A stretch of 64,000 bases of DNA. It comes from Cladosporium sp. IMV 00045. Its lineage: Eukaryota; Ascomycota; Dothideomycetes; Cladosporiales; Cladosporiaceae. The notes beneath the pieces were generated by a model. That model did not search any database. It was given only the letters and a program-made list of their open reading frames with translations, and was not told the origin of the DNA. The position numbers were made by a program, and so were the translations under genes. Below are positions 29,759-40,466 of the stretch, one piece after another. Position 1 is the stretch's first letter. Every line of letters starts with the position of its first letter. The stretch is from the NCBI GenBank assembly GCA_001931905.2, contig MSJI02000792.1, positions 32,401-96,400 of the forward strand. Direction: 5' to 3'.

Positions 29759-30953
29759 ATAGAGGGCGGGCAGACGATACATGACAAGACAAGACAATTA
29801 CCAGATGCACCATTTCCATAGTACTCTCAGTTTTTCACGGAGAAGCGTAGTTCGAAGATAAAGAATCTCTGTGGCAGGACAGCTGACTGACTATATCAAG
29901 CGTGATGGTACTAGCATGGCCGTCACGGAGAGACATGGTTTGAAACTCAAAGATCTCTGTGGCAGGGTAGTAGTTCGACTACACCAAGCGTGTTGGTATA
30001 TGCATGCCCAACACGGAGAGACGTCGTTCGAAGAATAAGGATCTCCAAGACAAGGTGACAGATCGATGAAACCATGCATAATGGTACCATCGTGAACGAT
30101 ACCGAGAAGCATGGTCTTGAGCTCGTTACCCTCGAAGGACCTGTAGTAGCTTACACGATCTAGAGTCGATGGCACCAGCATAGCCGACACGGAGAAGCAT
30201 CGTTCTGGACTTAGTACTTTCAATGGAACTGTCTCAGTTCACATGCTTCAAAGACGATGGTATAAGCATAGCCGATACGGAGAAGCATCGTTCTGGGCTT
30301 CCTACTCTCAGTAGATCTGAGGCAGTTTGAATGATCTGAAGTCGATGGTACAAGCATAGCCACCACGGAGATGCGTCGTTCAGGGCTTCTTACTCTCAGT
30401 GGAACTGTCTCTGTTCACATAATTTGAAGACGATGGTACAAGCATAGCCGACTCGGAGAGGCGTCGCTGCGGGCTCTCTTCTCCCGGCGGAACTGTATCA
30501 TTGTCCATGATCTGGAGACGATGATACGAGCACTGTGGTTCCGGAGAAAGTTCTGTGGATCACTAGGGATCCGATGAATATGAAACAACAGAATAAGCAT
30601 AACATGGATAGAGGAGGTGAATAAAATACAAAATGCTACAACGTGACGACGAGATGAATTTGAACAGCAAAGAAAAGAGCACAAAAAGCAAGCAGAACCA
30701 AGACAGTCGACAATGTATCCCCTCCTTCCACTTTCCTCTTCTCCTCTGCCATTCGTCCCTCCCCCTCTCCCTCCCCCTCACCCTCCCCCAGCCTCCCACA
30801 AGACAGCCCGGACGACAGAGATCTGAATTGATTGATCGATCAATCGATCACATCAGACCGCCGCCGAGTTCTTGATGGTGGGCTCTGAAGAAGCGGTGAA
30901 CAAGTCAGCCGAAGAAATCCTGACTAAAGTTAAATTGACAAGCCAACATACCT
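29759..30953. repeat. 88-bp CGGAG-core minisatellite in a tail-to-tail spacer
   Basis: Nine cores of the form ACGGAG (some with one or two changes) begin at 29837, 29925, 30013, 30101, 30189, 30277, 30365, 30453 and 30541: every step is exactly 88 bases. Each core is flanked upstream by a TGGTACAAGCATAGCC-like box and downstream by AAGCATCGTTC-like sequence. Together these make a conserved patch of about 40 bases, while the roughly 48 bases between patches differ much more. The rest of the spacer is simple pyrimidine-rich sequence (30715-30790) and a (GATC/ATCA)-like run near 30830-30850. Confidence 0.9.
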
Positions 30954-31522
30954 CTAGCAAGCGAAACCCTCGATGCCCTGCTTCTTGTCCGGGTGGATGT
31001 TGAGCAGCTTGTTCATCGTCTTGCTCAGACGATTCTGGCACCCAACCGGCATGTGGAACTGTGATAGAGAATCAAGTCGTCAGCAACTTTCGTCAGTAAC
31101 ACTTCGCTAAGCGATGCATAAGTACTCACGCTCAACTTGAAGTCCCACTTCAAGCCATCTTCGTCGGGCTGCTCAGGCTCCGCGGTCCTCGATCCTCGGT
31201 ACTTGTAGATCGTCACGAGGCATCGGGGAGTGCTCTTCACAGCACGCTTGATCTCCCCCTCCGTCTTGTGCCAATCCTTGCCCCAGACGAGGTAGTGGTT
31301 GTACATGAAGTTCCATGTACCCATGCAGCGGAAGGTGGGCAGGACGAGCTCCTCTGTGGAAGGAACGTCATCGTAGGATACTGGCTCGAGGTCTTCCGAC
31401 CTCTCTGCCAGGGATATGGCGATGGTGGTGATAGTGGTGTCATTACCACTGGTCGGAAAGGCCAGGGTCTTGATCACGGGGAGAAGGAAGAGGCCAGTGA
31501 AGAAGCGAGTGAAGGCAACCAT
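30954..31522 (-). CDS. Small secreted cysteine-containing protein (effector-like)
   Basis: Two exons, 31522-31130 and 31058-30954, give 165 residues. The N terminus is a clear signal peptide (M-V-A-F-T-R-F-F-T-G-L-F-L-L-P-V with a cleavage-like L-A-F-P). Four Cys remain in the mature part (F-R-C-M-G-T-W, P-R-C-L-V-T, V-G-C-Q-N and the terminal F-A-C), enough for two disulphides. It is rich in Trp/Tyr around residues 70-90. No domain was recognised, so no function is claimed; size and Cys content match secreted proteins often listed as candidate effectors. A TATA box sits upstream. The intron has a GTGAGT donor and CACAG acceptor and keeps the frame. Confidence 0.78.
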
Positions 31523-32651
31523 TTTGACGAGGATGTTGATTGAGAAGGTGGTGTTATCGAAGATTCTGTGAATATAAGAATTGATTGCGAAGAAGGAGAG
31601 ATGGGCGAGGAAAGGAGAAGACAGGAAGAAAGAGAGGGAATATGGTGGGGCTTTATAGAATGCGGCGCGCGAAAAACTTCCTGGGTGGTTGTAGTAATGC
31701 CGTCGTTGCCGGTGTCAAGAAAAGTATGATTTACGTCGGGATAGATCAACCAGAGAAGTACTGCTGATACAAATGCCGACTGAACCATGCAGATATTGGG
31801 ATGCGGTTGATTGGAGCCGCTTTCAGAGACGACCCAGCATGGAGACAATTTCTGGAAGTATTGTTACCGTACCGGTCAAGACGATCTCTGGATTCCTGAC
31901 TCATCGTATAACATTTGTGATAATGGTACCTGCACGAGTGCTAGTGCTACTGGGGGAGTTCCCATTTTGGACTATCGAATGGACTTCGGCAGGAATGACT
32001 TTTTTTAAAGCACGGAGACCATGGTATTTGCAAGTGCTTATTTGCTGACTCTGGAATCCGGGTCGATGGCAAAGATTGGGTGTCAGTTTGACGGCTTGGT
32101 CGATGAGAAGGCGTATTATGATACGAGCATAAGCTTTTCGCTCTAATCCTGAGATGCCAATCTCAAGCATGGATTTTCTTCGGAGAGTAGCTTTGCGAAC
32201 ATGGATGCGGACGATAACTGCAGGTTTAGATTTCTGCGTCGATGAAGTCGCTGAAAGTGACAACAGTGATTTTCTATGGTGCTGACATGATTCGTTACTA
32301 TGGTGTTGACAGTATTAGCACAATGCTTATTCTCGAATGTTGAGATCCATAGGGATCGCGTGAGCTTGACTGTAGTCGTCTTGCTAGATCAAGAGTTGTC
32401 GTGGCTGAGCGGTCCAAGGCCTTTATTTAAGTTCAAAGAATTATAGTCCAGTGAGGTGTCGAGCATTTCGGCTTTACAATACCTCTTTCTTTGCTGTCAC
32501 ATGAAGTCTGACTTGCCTCGGCTCATTCCCAGCCCCAGCCTGCCGAATTGGGGAATTGTAAACATCACAGCTCACTTCGAATTGCCAATCTCTCATCTAC
32601 CGCATAAGACATGTAAAGCGTTGCTTATCGAAATCCATCTAGGCCGTCGCA
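31523..32651. other. Divergent spacer, secreted-protein gene / TMEM135-like gene
   Basis: Holds the promoters of two outward-facing genes. Apart from the TATA box already listed, I found no gene. A short TGGCTGAGCGGTCCAAGG sequence near 32400 resembles the D-arm of a leucine or serine tRNA but lacks a matching T-arm. Confidence 0.5.
31651..31657 (-). promoter_or_regulatory. TATA box (TATAAAG) of the small secreted protein gene
   Basis: TATAAAG on the minus strand lies about 130 bases before the start codon and is followed by a C-rich stretch, as in many fungal TATA promoters. Confidence 0.55.
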
Positions 32652-34361
32652 ATGGCGCCTGATAGCGATGACGGTCGCTCTTCTTCTGCGTCCAGCTCAT
32701 TTTCCAAACGCCCGATTGACCCGATAACGCGCACCGCGCTGCGCTATACCATCAGCCCGCGCGAGTACGAATTGCTTCACCAGTACCTGATATCACGCGC
32801 TCCCGAAAGAGTCCAAGCGAAGACGCCCAGACCGCAGCGCTATGCGAAGATCACGAAGGGCACAAGCGAGACGGGTGACTATAACGTCGCGAGCTTGCGT
32901 GCGGCGCTGCGGGTGTTTGTGGCTGCGTATACCGGGTTGAAGGGATGGAACGTGGTATCGAAGCAGCTTGCAAGTCGCAGAGGGGGCGTACAGTATGTCC
33001 ATCTTTATGCAACTAGAGCAAGAGTCAGTATTGACCAACACCGATTCAGGTCCAAATCTAAAGCAGTCGTGCACCGTCATCCAAATGCGCGAATTGCGCT
33101 ATCTCTTTCCACCATACTTCTCTTCCATCGACTTCTCCATCGCTTCTTCAAGCGATTGCGTGCGTCTCTCCTGGAGGGATCTGCGGAGCCATGGCGAGAA
33201 CGTAACCCAACCGTAGCGCGGTTGCTCACCTCCAAGTACACGCCTGCAATAGGGTCATCATTGGCAGGCCTCTGCCTTGGAGTAAGCCCTGCAGACCAGC
33301 TCAGGCTCACTGTCACGATATACACATTCTCAAGAAGTCTGGAGTTCGCCTACAACGCCCTCTCCGAGTCGGGTTACATCTGGCGCAATGGCAAACCGTG
33401 GTGGTTTGGCAGCTGGCTGATCATGCCATTCGCTTGCGGTCAACTTCTGCATGCTTTCGTCCTAGACAGAGACTGCTTCCCAGAAAGTTATGGTCGCTTC
33501 ATACTTCGCCAAAGCCCAGAATACATTCAGGCGAGGCCTGCAGACTACCCACTCAGCAAGCCATGGCCGGCAACATTCGACATTGTCGACGCGCTTGCAG
33601 GACTGAGCAAGCTGAAATGGCCCGCGTTTATCTCACCCATCTTGTTCCCAAACAAGAAAGACACGCTCCCACCATCTTTGTCAAAGATAAGCCCTCTGAC
33701 ATCCTCAGCGCATCCGCTCATCACCCATACGAGCTGCGCGGTCCTCCACCCGAGAGATCCCAGTTGCAGCCGCACGTACCTGAAATATTTCCTCAAGTCA
33801 TTCCCATCAATCGCCCGCTTCTTCACCCTCATCTACGGCGCTTTCGCCATGCTGGCCTACAAATCCCTCCTCAAGGATCCGATGCCATTCCTCAACCGTC
33901 TCGCAGCGCGCATACTTCGCATGACGCTTTTCATCACCGGAGCTATTGGAACGTCTTGGGGTTCCATCTGTCTTTTCAACAATTACCTGCCGCGCGGCAT
34001 GCTCCCGACCCTTCGTTGGTTCCTCGGTGGCTTCCTTGGTGGGCTTTGGGCGTATGTGGCTAGGAATGGCGAACGCGGAAATTTCTTGTACAGCTTGCGG
34101 CTGTCAATCGATAGCTTATGGAAGGTCGGGAGAAAGAGAGGATGGTGGAAGGGCATCAAGAACGGAGACGTGTTGGTATTCGTGGCCAGTTTGGCACTGC
34201 TCAACGCGGTCTACGAAGGCCGACCTGCCGCTGTCAAAGGCGCTGTTGTCAGGAAGGGCATGGGTATGCTGAGCGGAGAAGGGTGGGTGGACAGGGTTGA
34301 AAAGAAAAAGGTCGATGAGACTGAGGAAGTTCAGGATGCCGGAACGAAGAAAGAGGAGTGA
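32652..34361 (+). CDS. TMEM135-family integral membrane protein
   Basis: TMEM135 relatives are multi-pass proteins of mitochondria or peroxisomes, distantly related to the Tim17 group; the fungal members are poorly characterised. The frame spans 569 codons. A GTATGT...TTCAG segment at 32993-33049 is 57 nt and in frame, so it may be spliced (about 550 residues) or retained. Several hydrophobic segments are visible, for example around I-A-L-S-L-S-T-I-L-L-F, F-F-T-L-I-Y-G-A-F-A-M-L and W-F-L-G-G-F-L-G-G-L-W-A-Y. The Cys/His segment T-S-C-A-V-L-H-P with a nearby S-C-S-R-T-Y-L is the family hallmark. The N terminus is Ser-rich and cytosolic-like. Confidence 0.78.
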   Translation: MAPDSDDGRSSSASSSFSKRPIDPITRTALRYTISPREYELLHQYLISRAPERVQAKTPRPQRYAKITKGTSETGDYNVASLRAALRVFVAAYTGLKGWNVVSKQLASRRGGVQYVHLYATRARVSIDQHRFRSKSKAVVHRHPNARIALSLSTILLFHRLLHRFFKRLRASLLEGSAEPWRERNPTVARLLTSKYTPAIGSSLAGLCLGVSPADQLRLTVTIYTFSRSLEFAYNALSESGYIWRNGKPWWFGSWLIMPFACGQLLHAFVLDRDCFPESYGRFILRQSPEYIQARPADYPLSKPWPATFDIVDALAGLSKLKWPAFISPILFPNKKDTLPPSLSKISPLTSSAHPLITHTSCAVLHPRDPSCSRTYLKYFLKSFPSIARFFTLIYGAFAMLAYKSLLKDPMPFLNRLAARILRMTLFITGAIGTSWGSICLFNNYLPRGMLPTLRWFLGGFLGGLWAYVARNGERGNFLYSLRLSIDSLWKVGRKRGWWKGIKNGDVLVFVASLALLNAVYEGRPAAVKGAVVRKGMGMLSGEGWVDRVEKKKVDETEEVQDAGTKKEE

Positions 34362-34865
34362 TTTGATTGACATCTAATATGGAAGCGAGGCTGGCGGTCA
34401 TGTCTTTTGTATAATAACTGATACCCATACAATCCAGCCTACCGAGAGTAGTATTCCAAGATAGTGTTACTCCGTGTCAGTCATGCCAATACCATCACGC
34501 GTAGTATAATCGACCTGTCATCTTATTGTGGATATCTCTGTTCTTCAACTGATACCCATATAGTCCAACCTACAGATTGTAGTTGTCCAAGATAGAGGTT
34601 TCCATGTGCCAGCCACGCTTATACCATTACGCGCAGTATAATCAACCTATCACCTTATTATAGAGATCTCTGTTCTTCAAACGACCTCTCTCCGTGTCGG
34701 CTATGCTTATACCGTCGTGCTTGGTATACCAAGATCGACAATCGCACGTAAAGTTCTTTTTCAGAATCACGAATAGCCACAAATTGCAAATTGATAGGAG
34801 GCATCTATGCTCAATTTTACGCGTAATACACAAGAATTTTCATTTAATTGAATCTCTACCAATCA
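34362..34865. repeat. CGGAG-core repeats in a tail-to-tail spacer
   Basis: On the minus strand three units carry a box like TGGTATAAGCATAGCC followed by a core: CGGAG at 34690 and 34470, and a degenerate CATGG at 34600. The steps are 90 and 130 bases. Part of the unit (gagatctctgttcttcaa) is also repeated. The sequence is clearly related to the 29.8-30.6 kb array but in the opposite orientation. Confidence 0.75.
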
Positions 34866-36002
34866 TCATTCAGCTCGTACCTCGCGCATCTGACTGGAGC
34901 GACTCGGCCACATCCCCACAGGGAACCCGTTGACGACTCCGCGATCCGGGGTTGGATCGTAGACGAGCCAGATTCTCAAAATCTGCGCGGCCATCTCGCC
35001 CTGGCAACGAAGATTGGCGCAAGCGTCTTTCGCGGATTTGGTGGCGTTGTTCGTACAGTAAACAGCGCAGGTATCGCGCTCGTTCCTTGGCTGATGGTCG
35101 TCGACTTCGTCGTGGCGGAGGAGCAGCCATGCGTCGGCGAGGGACATGAACTTGACGTGTTCTAGCGGCCAAAGGCTCCAGGCTTCTAGGTGGCTAATGA
35201 AGTCTTTCACATTCTTGATCGCGTGAGGGCAGTCACCGTGACAGCTAACGAGGTTTTCGGTGCTTGGGTTCTTCTGCCTGGCGACCTCGGCGCGGATACT
35301 TTCGAGCAAGTCTTCTTTGATGGTGTCCCTGATCGTTTCGATTCGACCTAAATCGGCATGTTAGTTGACTCAATCTCGATGGTCAATGGCAGGTAAAGCA
35401 TACCCAGAAGATGTGTGAGGACTCTGGGCATATCGTCTTTGCGTGGCGGAATGTCGCCTGCGGTTGTTTTGACAAGCAGCAATCCCACCTTCGTGACGTA
35501 GTCTGTGAGCTGGAACTGCACTGAAGCGGCCAGAATCCCAATAAGCATGTTCGTGTCATTGGAAATTGGATCGAGCGTTTCGATGTGACTGCCTAGCCAG
35601 GAAGACATGTAGACTTTCAAAGAGGGCTGCGCGATCTTGTACTTGTGGCGCACGATCAAGACGTCTTTGAGGAGCTGCTCGTCGAGAATCTCAGGGATAT
35701 CGCGAAGTTGATTGTGCAAGACCTTGCAAAGAAGCTCCATGGCGCGAGATCCACCTTTCTGGACCGGCGTAACGATAGCAATGAGCGAATCGTGTGGTTG
35801 TTGGATCGCGCGAAGGAACAGTGCCTCAAGGACAGGAGAGGCCTGGCGGAGGATGGCCGACGAGACTTGAAGTTGCCTAAATCAATCAGTATCGATGCAT
35901 CTACGATCGCAAGGGTGTCACTTACTTTTGATCCTCTCCCTTTCCGCACACGGGAAGGACGTCCCCAATAGGATCGATGTTGATGTTGAGTGGCTCGGCC
36001 AT
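34866..36002 (-). CDS. BTB/POZ-domain protein A, copy 2 (complete)
   Basis: Three exons, 36002-35926, 35876-35404 and 35347-34866, give about 343 residues. The BTB opening and the segment after intron 1 match copy 1. Exon 3, which copy 1 lacks in this window, adds a helical C-terminal half with a C-x3-C (S-C-H-G-D-C-P-H) and scattered Cys (T-C-A-V-Y-C, N-L-R-C) that might bind metal; no named domain was recognised. Intron 2 (GTATGC...TTTAG, 54 nt) restores the frame from H-L-L-G to R-I-E-T-I. It is divergent from BTB-B copy 2 and convergent with the TMEM135-like gene. Role unknown; a cullin-3-type adaptor function is only an inference from the fold. Confidence 0.8.
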
Positions 36003-36410
36003 AGCTGCTTGATCAATGCCGCGATAGGCACCAGGATCCAAGCAAGGTAGGATACTGTCGAATATGCATGTTAGACTTGCGTGTCATCGATGGCGGACTA
36101 CACAATCCAGTATTCACTTACCTTCGAGCGGCTATTTCAAGGTAAGTAGATTTATGATCGATAAGGGAACGAGGAGAGGTGCCTTTTCAAGGTGCGGTGT
36201 AGTGCTGAGCGAGGGATGTAGTCCACGTTGCGATTGATTCTCGTCAAAGAGCGAAGTGTGGGTGGGTTGCCCTGCGTTGGTTTCATGAGGCAAGAGCGAA
36301 GGGTGGTAGTCATGTGACCAGGCTCCACTTCGGATAATCAGATCCATGGCAACTGATCATAAAGCTCGCACGCACAACTTACCTGACCTTCCCACACAAA
36401 CCACTTCCAC
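36003..36410. promoter_or_regulatory. Shared divergent spacer of the two BTB genes, copy 2
   Basis: Same length as in copy 1 (408 bases) with scattered substitutions, and no gene inside. The matched length supports a shared promoter region under some constraint, or a recent duplication. Confidence 0.55.
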
Positions 36411-37701
36411 ATGACAAAGCGATCACACTCCGCAGCCATGGCACCCACGAACGAGCCGAATGTTAATGTCGAAGCGGCAGACGAGCGAGAGCCCAAGAGA
36501 CGTCGCAGTGCGCCACCGCCACTCGAACTCAGCGCCGCCGTCGACATGAAGCCCGAGAAGATCATCAATGTGATCGAAGAAGGCGACGTCCTGCTAGTTG
36601 TCAGCAAGCTGAATGGCGAGGAGAAGAAGTAAGTACAAAAGGCACGCATCTCTGCTACACTTACTGATAAACACTCACAGCATTGGTTTGCGCTGCTCGT
36701 CAGTCACATTGTCCATGGCCTCAGTAGTCTTCAAAGCTGCACTCGCTGCTCCTATCATGCCGCCGGCGCCGGCGACCGACTCCTCCGCCACCGCCATCAC
36801 TCCAACAACCCTCCAAACGGGCAAGCTCATCCCTCTCTCAGATGACGACGGCGATGCACTCCTCTTGATCCTCTACATCCTCCACTTCCGCAACAAAGAG
36901 CTCCCAGCCTACATTGAACCAGACAAACTAGTCCGCATTGGCTTGCTCGCCAACAAATACCGCTGCTCCCAGGCCATCTCCCGTGCCACCACGCAGTGGT
37001 TCGACCGGATCTACACCGACGTGGAAGCTGGCAAAATCACCAACTCCAACGACGTCCTGATGCTCATCCAAGCGGCCTACATCTGCGACGAAGCAATGTA
37101 CTTCGCGCGCCTGACAGGCCTCTTCGTGCTCACATTCCCATCTCCTATGACCAAGTCAGCAGCCGTCAACCTCGACACGATGCAAGAAGGAATCAAGCAC
37201 CTCAAAATGCTGCTCCACCAACGCCAAGTATCGAGTCTCGTCTCTCTGCGCCTGCACCTCGACCTTCTCCTTGAGCCCTGCGCCGTCGCCCTCGGAAGAG
37301 AATCGCACCACCACATCGACTGCCCGCCCGACACCGACCCCGAGGAGGCAGGCATAGACACGCCAGAGAGACCCGCCGTCTGCGTCGTCGACTCGCAAGC
37401 TGCGCCGCTCTACCTTGCAGCCATGCGCAACGAGGGGGTCTGGCCTTCGACCACGGCGTGGGAGGGCAAGACGGGGCAGCAGGTCATCGATGCGATTAGG
37501 GAGTTCCGCGTTCCGGAGTACGACGACTCCGATAAGTGTGATTTCTGCCTGCCGCTTGTTGAGGAGTTTGCGAAGAAGTTGATGCTCGTGCGCCAGTTGC
37601 AGAAGGATAGGCTTTGGGGTCTGTGTTTTGATTGTATCAATGCGGGTGGGATTAATGCGGGGGAGTGTAGGTTCGCGCATGTTAAGGGGATAGGCAATTG
37701 A
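36411..37701 (+). CDS. BTB/POZ-domain protein B, copy 2
   Basis: Two exons, 36411-36628 and 36681-37701, give about 412 residues. The architecture matches copy 1: a short basic leader, the BTB fold across the intron, a helical middle, two C-x2-C-like pairs and a G-E-C-R-F-A-H end. It has 12 extra residues after the second Met, and the body (about residues 170-300) carries many more substitutions than the neighbouring HIR3 and BUD7 pairs, so this gene evolves faster. The C-terminal extension past F-A-H also differs (V-K-G-I-G-N versus A-K-M-G). Confidence 0.8.
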
Positions 37702-38103
37702 GAAAGGAGAGCTGGTGGACGACATTTAAAAGTTTGGCCTTCGAGGGGGAGTGTAGGTTTGCGCATGTTAAGACGGATTAGGCAGTGGTCGACGAGACGG
37801 TGGAATTGAGAAAGGAAGGCGGGTGGATAACATTGGAAAGTTTGGCCTTTGATTGCTGATGAGTTGATTGCTTTACTTGTTTGCGAGTTGAATTCGGGTA
37901 TGATGCGTACTTGAGCAAATGAAGGGGGAATGAAGAAAATGCCATAGTCGCGAATCAAGGAAATTGCACGCTCAGCTTGTATTGCGGATGTTGCGAGTGC
38001 CAGTGTTGGTCCTGTGCACTCGAGAAAGCTCAAAAAGGTGATAGCCCGCAGAAGGGGAGGCGGGCTCAGGGATTGCTCCAAAGGCCACGCGGGTAGGATT
38101 CGC
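37702..38103. repeat. Tail-to-tail spacer with decayed duplication of the BTB-B 3' end, copy 2
   Basis: The final codons of BTB-B (gggggagtgtaggtt, gtgtag at 37665) recur at 37751, exactly 86 bases on, and the second copy could still encode G-E-C-R-F-A-H-V-K outside the gene. In copy 1 the equivalent step is 107 bases. Confidence 0.65.
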
Positions 38104-40466
38104 TCAGCCGTCGGTGCCATCGCTCTTGAAGGCAGCACAGAGCGCAGCGTATTGGTGCGTGAGGTCAAGGATGTGCTGAGGTAAGCTCGTTGCTTGGATG
38201 ATGCTGCGGACCTTGACTGCGCCTTCCTCTTCGATGAGTTTGCGGATAGTGTAGAGGAGATCAGGGGAGAACTATTATAGTGTCAGCTTGCACTCTTTGA
38301 TAATCTCCACGAAGGCTCAACCCTTACCTCAGAGTACCATCGGTATTGCCAAGCGACCAGCCTGATGAGTGAGCCCAAGATGCCTCTGTGATCACCATGC
38401 TTCTCGTAGAGAGCGAGGACTCCACGCATCGCCTTGGGACTGAAACGCATGCTCAAGCACGCCTGCCACGCCTCTATCGCCTCGTCCGGGTGGTGTAGGC
38501 GCTCGGCCAAATCACCCAGGATCTCCCACTCCTCGGCATTCTTCTTGTATGCAAGTTGTTGCTGGCGGTATTGGGCAGCCTCGGTGCGCCAAATCGTGTA
38601 GATGCGCAGGTCTTCATAAAGCACCATGAAGAGGTTGTCCAGCCAGCGCTCGCACAGACGCTTGTGCTGGAATTCCGTGTAATCCTGGTGCGAAGGGTCT
38701 GTTGGTGGCGGCGCGGGCTGCGGCGTTTCGGTAGCGGAGCGGACGGTGATGGTTGTGTCGGGCTTGGAGACGTCGGGGTCTAAGTGTGAAGCAGCAGCCG
38801 AAGGTTCGCCGTCACTTTGCTGTTCCTCGGCATTCTCTGAAGTTGTTTCGGCCTCGCCGTGGCCATTTGGTTGAGGAGTGTCGGTGCCGCGCAGGGCCGT
38901 AGTGCTGGCATTGCGACTCTGGGTACCGGTCACAGTCTGCTTCTCAGCTCTGTATTCTTCTTCCATGACGAAGACTTGACTTCTTGTTTTGAGCAACTGA
39001 TCCCAACCAATCTTCTTGGTGATCTGCGTGAGGAGCATGTACGCCTTGTGGAAGGTGCCCTTGTAGTTGCCAGCTGCTAGCCTTCTAAGAGTAGGGTGGA
39101 CCATGTCAACTTCAGGTGCGGCTCCAGCGTCGTCAATCTCGTCGCAAAGGGTCTCCGGTGCCAGAGGAAGCGAGACCCTGGAGGGTTCAGGTAATCTTGG
39201 TGCATCTTTGTCCTGGTATGTGAACATGGGACATGAGTTGAGGGTGAGAAGCGCGAGCTCCCACTGTTCCTGGACCACGTAGACTTCCGCAAGCCTGGCC
39301 CATGTGTTGAATTCGCTTGGTGCTGCAATTACTCCTCGTTTGGCAATATCCAGCGCAAGATCACTTCGGCCCTTCTTCACACAGAAATCCGCCTGGCAGT
39401 CTAGAAGCGAGTAGTCCATGGGCAGTTCCTGGACAGCTTGGTGGAGTAATTGCACCGCTTTTACCTCTTCGTCTCCAGCCATGTACACCCGAGCGAGAAG
39501 GGAAGAGATCTCCGGATCCCTTGCGCGCAGTTTTTCGAAAAGATTAATTCCAGATGCAAAACGGCCCGAGATTTTGATGTAGCTCAGAATGCCGGATGTA
39601 AGGTGATTTGACACCAAGTTAGGAACTTGGATTTCAGGATCGGAGCCCAGTTGCCAGCCTACCATACCATCAGCCGAATCCTGTTACCATGTATGTGTTG
39701 CAATCTTACCGCTGAAGAACAGCCTCTCCGCTGCGTCCAAGAAGCGTTGTTCCTGATCCGTGCTCGTGATGGGGTTGAATCTGCGCACGCCAATTATGCG
39801 CTTGATGGTATCGCCCGAGCCGTTGTCTGCATAGGAGTATGCTCGCAGCACACTGCAAAGGTATGTCTCAAGCCAGTGCTCTTCGGTAGCCTCCATCTTA
39901 CTCCCGCGCTCATCCACACAGTAGCTCTCGACGGTTCCTGGAATTTGGACTTGCACACGCATGTCGACCCGAGAGAATGCATTGTAGCAGCTATTGCGAG
40001 TCAGCTTCTAGTTGCATATGCGCTTGTCCACCTTTTCCCGCTCTTACCAGTAGATGCCAGAGGTGACCTTGTTTAGCTTGTCGTGTGGTGAGTAGGTCAA
40101 AGTGTTGATGTATGCAGCCAAGCTCGCCGACGAGGAGGCATCGATACCCGTGACATGGTGGTATACCCCAACCTTCGCAATATCTTAGCATCTTTTCCAC
40201 TCAATCCTGGTTCCATAATCCCCCTTTGCCCTATCCTCCAGTGCCTGCTGCGCTGACGTACCTGTTTCGTGGTCGATTTGATCGGTTGCTTGATCAGGTG
40301 GACAAGATCTGGTGGGCCGAGTTCGCGAAGGGTGGGGAGGCTGTCGGTCCTGATTTCGACTACTGAATGCGCATCGTCCTCGAAAAGCCTGTACAACGTT
40401 TAGCGAAAGCGATCATGCAGACCTCTCATAGGCATCGACTGACTCGGGAACAGCAGTGGAAGGCAT
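38104..40466 (-). CDS. BUD7: Exomer cargo adaptor, ChAPs family (BUD7/BCH1-like), copy 2
   Basis: The same six-exon structure as copy 1: 40466-40444, 40388-40262, 40172-40048, 39990-39710, 39658-38328 and 38271-38104. Exon lengths are identical and the product is about 684 residues. Most differences between the proteins lie in the disordered insert (for example E-N-A-E-E versus E-N-V-E-E); the TPR core is nearly unchanged, which suggests purifying selection on both copies. Intron positions and lengths, including the very short first exon, are also preserved. It would act with Chs5 and Arf1 at the trans-Golgi. It is divergent from HIR3 copy 2 and convergent with BTB-B copy 2. Confidence 0.88.

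Noticed and set aside
29837..30546. CRISPR array
   Set aside because: The conserved-box and variable-middle layout is reminiscent, but the genome is clearly eukaryotic, the boxes are imperfect, the middles are partly related to each other, and no cas genes are present.
32395..32485. tRNA-like sequence (TGGCTGAGCGGTCCAAGG) resembling a Leu/Ser D-arm
   Set aside because: No T-loop with the usual TTCGA pattern and no matching acceptor stem were found, so it is at best a relic.
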